Assembly (NCBI GenBank): GCA_964388945.1 | Contig: CAYMCM010000014.1 | Location: 1-42,917 of the forward strand | Source of the DNA: Roseburia_D sp964388945 | GTDB lineage: Bacteria > Bacillota > Clostridia > Lachnospirales > Lachnospiraceae | Direction of reading: 5' to 3' | Length of the DNA: 42,917 nucleotides | In this document: one piece after another, positions 41,442 through 42,917 of the stretch | How the letters are laid out: each line of letters starts with the position of its first letter | Numbering within the stretch: position 1 is the first letter of the stretch | Position numbers and translations under genes: made by a program | The notes under the pieces: model-generated | Databases searched by the model: none | Told to the model about the DNA's origin: nothing | Seen by the model: only the letters and a program-made list of their open reading frames with translations

Positions 41442-41975
41442 GTGGCTACCTGGAATTCAAGAGGATTAAGAGGTTCAACGTTAGAGGAATTTATTAACCG
41501 GACCAATGAAAAATACTTAGAAAACGGACTGGCACTGATTCAGAAAGTGCCGACACCGATCACACCGATCAATATTGACAAACAGACCAGGCATATCACA
41601 CTTGCCTATTTTGACCAGAAAAGTACCGTGGATTATATCGGAGCGGTACAGGGCATCCCGGTCTGCTTTGATGCAAAAGAATGCAATACCGACACATTCC
41701 CGCTTCAGAATATCCATGAACATCAGGTGAAGTTTATGGAAGATTTCGAAAAGCAGGGCGGTATCTCATTTTTTCTCGTGTCATTTACCGCAAGGAATGA
41801 GTTTTATTATCTGCGGCTTTCGGAGCTTCTGATGTATTGGAATCGTGCAAAAGAGGGCGGTCGAAAGAGTTTCCGGCATGAAGAACTGGATACTGCGTTC
41901 TTTTTATCAACGGAACGAGGTGTTTTAGTGCCTTATCTAAATGGACTGCAGAAGGATTTAGATATGAGGGATTGA
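41442..41975 (+). CDS. recU: Holliday junction resolvase RecU
   Basis: The 177-residue nuclease begins WNSRGLRGSTLEEFINRTNE and has the catalytic core DYIGAVQGIPVCFDAKE, with the acidic/Lys triad of the PD-(D/E)XK-like fold, then HEHQVKFMEDFEKQGGISFFLVSF. It resolves junctions moved by RuvAB, encoded in the same window. The start is GTG 41442 with AAGGAGG five bases before it. The next promoter overlaps its stop codon. Confidence 0.94.
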   Translation: MATWNSRGLRGSTLEEFINRTNEKYLENGLALIQKVPTPITPINIDKQTRHITLAYFDQKSTVDYIGAVQGIPVCFDAKECNTDTFPLQNIHEHQVKFMEDFEKQGGISFFLVSFTARNEFYYLRLSELLMYWNRAKEGGRKSFRHEELDTAFFLSTERGVLVPYLNGLQKDLDMRD

Positions 41976-42000
41976 CAATTTTTCGTATACTGGATATAAT
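41972..42000 (+). promoter_or_regulatory. Full-consensus sigma-A promoter of hisZ
   Basis: TTGACA (41972-41977) and TATAAT (41995-42000) are both perfect and spaced by 17 bp. The -35 overlaps the recU stop codon. Confidence 0.95.
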
Positions 42001-42005
42001 AGGGT

Positions 42006-42086
42006 ATGCATTTTTGCGTGGTAGCATGGTAGCACGCTAAAGTGAAGGTGAAAAAGTACACTTACAAAAGGAAGTTGGAGGATTTT
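42006..42086 (+). promoter_or_regulatory. Structured hisZ leader with tandem 7-nt repeat
   Basis: The predicted transcript starts near 42006. GCGTG (42016-42020) pairs with CACGC (42033-42037) and its loop region carries GGTAGCA twice (42020-42026 and 42028-42034). A second weak stem pairs 42040-42044 with 42059-42063. No U-tract terminator follows. The leader could bind a regulator or act on translation; the role is unknown. Confidence 0.45.
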
Positions 42087-42917
42087 ATGAGACAGCAGTT
42101 ACTTCATACACCGGAAGGAGTCCGGGATATTTACAACGGGGAATGTGAGAAAAAAATGGTGCTGCAGGATCATCTGCGCAGCACATTAAAGAGCTACGGC
42201 TATCATTTCATAGAGACCCCGACCTTTGAGTTTTTTGATATATTCGGAAAAGAGATCGGAACGATCCCTTCCAGAGAGCTCTATAAATTTTTTGACCGTG
42301 AGGGAAATACACTGGTGCTTCGTCCCGATATCACGCCGTCGATCGCACGATGCGCTGTGAAATATTATATGGATGAGGATCTGCCGATCCGTCTCTGCTA
42401 TATGGGAAATACATTCATCAATAATAACAGTTATCAGGGACGCTTAAAGGAAAATACACAGCTTGGAGCAGAGCTGATCGGTGAAGATTCGGTGGATGCG
42501 GATGCAGAGATCATTGCGATGGCAGTGGAATGTCTGCTTACTTCCGGTTTAAAAGAGTTCCAGCTCGGCATCGGACATGCAGAGTTTTTACAGGGACTTA
42601 TGGATGCGGCAGGACTTGATGAAGACAGCGAGGAAGAGTTAAAGGATCTGATCGCAAACAAAAACTTTTTCGGTGTAGAGGAATTTGTCGCAAACCTTTC
42701 CCTGAATCCGGAATTAAAACAGCTTTTCGGAAAGATCGGTGTATTTTATAATTCAGCAGAGGATCTTTCGGAGGTAAAGCGTCTTGCGGCTGGTTACGAC
42801 AAAATCTTACATGCCTTAGAACGCCTTGAAAAATTGGATGAAGTATTAAAAATTTATGGTGTGGACAAATATGTTTCCTATGAACTTAGTGTGATCAGTA
42901 AATATCATTATTATACA
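42087..42917 (+). CDS. hisZ: ATP phosphoribosyltransferase regulatory subunit HisZ (partial, runs off the right edge)
   Basis: The visible 277 codons encode a class II tRNA-synthetase paralogue: motif 1 TPEGVRDIYNGE, then IETPTFEFFDIF, and motif 2-like VLRPDITPSIAR. HisS-specific histidine-binding motifs are not seen, and DITPS is typical of HisZ, the partner of short-form HisG in histidine synthesis. GGAGG (42077-42081) fixes ATG 42087. The reading frame stays open to the last base; a downstream hisG is expected but lies outside the window. Confidence 0.88.
   Translation, partial: MRQQLLHTPEGVRDIYNGECEKKMVLQDHLRSTLKSYGYHFIETPTFEFFDIFGKEIGTIPSRELYKFFDREGNTLVLRPDITPSIARCAVKYYMDEDLPIRLCYMGNTFINNNSYQGRLKENTQLGAELIGEDSVDADAEIIAMAVECLLTSGLKEFQLGIGHAEFLQGLMDAAGLDEDSEEELKDLIANKNFFGVEEFVANLSLNPELKQLFGKIGVFYNSAEDLSEVKRLAAGYDKILHALERLEKLDEVLKIYGVDKYVSYELSVISKYHYYT

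Noticed and set aside
42006..42032. Leaderless eight-codon ORF (MHFCVVAW) as a histidine attenuator
   Set aside because: It contains one His only and no terminator hairpin with a U tract follows.
42016..42037. T-box-like GTGGTAGCA in the hisZ leader
   Set aside because: It lacks the GGTGGNACC core and only about 10 nt precede it after the predicted start, too short for a specifier stem.
1..42917. CRISPR array, prophage, integrated element, toxin-antitoxin or defence island
   Set aside because: No regularly spaced repeats, phage structural genes, integrase, transposase or defence domains were seen; nearly all genes are core housekeeping or sporulation genes.

Overview
The window reads as chromosomal core DNA of a low-to-moderate-GC Gram-positive Clostridia, most likely a Lachnospiraceae member (Roseburia/Agathobacter-like; the genus is an inference). 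The evidence is dense co-directional operons, strong AGGAGG ribosome sites, consensus sigma-A promoters, an HPr-like protein lacking His-15, spore genes (alpha/beta SASP, GerW, YlbJ) and gene orders shared with Bacillus subtilis (rpmB-yloU-yloV-recG, yicC-remA-gmk-rpoZ, rsmD-coaD-ylbJ, ytfI-ytfJ). I saw no rRNA, tRNA, CRISPR array, prophage or complete insertion sequence. Two tight hairpins at the extreme left may be the end of an IS200/IS605-like element.

Layout. 0-1.7 kb: a Crh-like HPr homologue convergent with an ApbE flavin transferase. 1.7-8.7 kb: proline synthesis (proB, proA) interleaved with a UPF0291 gene and the folate enzyme fthC, then miaB, a NusG_II/Gx-transporter membrane pair, and ruvAB. 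8.7-14.3 kb: zapA, a U32 peptidase-family protein, and a SEDS/class B PBP pair whose genes overlap by 89 bp. 14.3-16.7 kb: a Nudix hydrolase, an unknown gene, a DUF2953 (ytfI-like) gene split by a stop codon, gerW, and a 45-residue membrane protein. 16.7-21.4 kb: rpmB divergent from yloU-fakA-recG. 21.4-24.1 kb: SASP and rqcH on the minus strand, then a hotdog thioesterase. 24.1-28.3 kb: a BglG/LicT-type antiterminator, ptsH, ptsI and a Cof-type HAD phosphatase. 28.3-34.5 kb: yicC-remA-gmk-rpoZ, a terminator, then rimO-pgsA-pncC-rsmD-coaD and a coiled-coil gene. 34.5-40.7 kb: ylbJ (minus), an M23 peptidase, rsuA-like, HAD, ygiQ and rluA-like genes. 40.7 kb to the end: a flavin reductase-rubredoxin, recU, and hisZ cut by the window edge.

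The most interesting part is sugar-PTS control. The antiterminator gene and ptsHI are each preceded by an RNA antiterminator (RAT) element overlapping an intrinsic terminator, so one PRD protein probably controls both itself and the general PTS enzymes. The HPr made here has His-15 but Arg in place of Ser-46. The HPr-like protein at the left end has the Ser-46 region but no His-15. Together they look like a division of the two classical HPr roles between two proteins. Other points worth a second look are the split DUF2953 gene in a germination locus, a possible sigma-G promoter in front of the SASP gene, palindromic leaders before yloU and hisZ, a six-codon ORF buried in the antiterminator leader, and several small features that automated annotation would probably miss.
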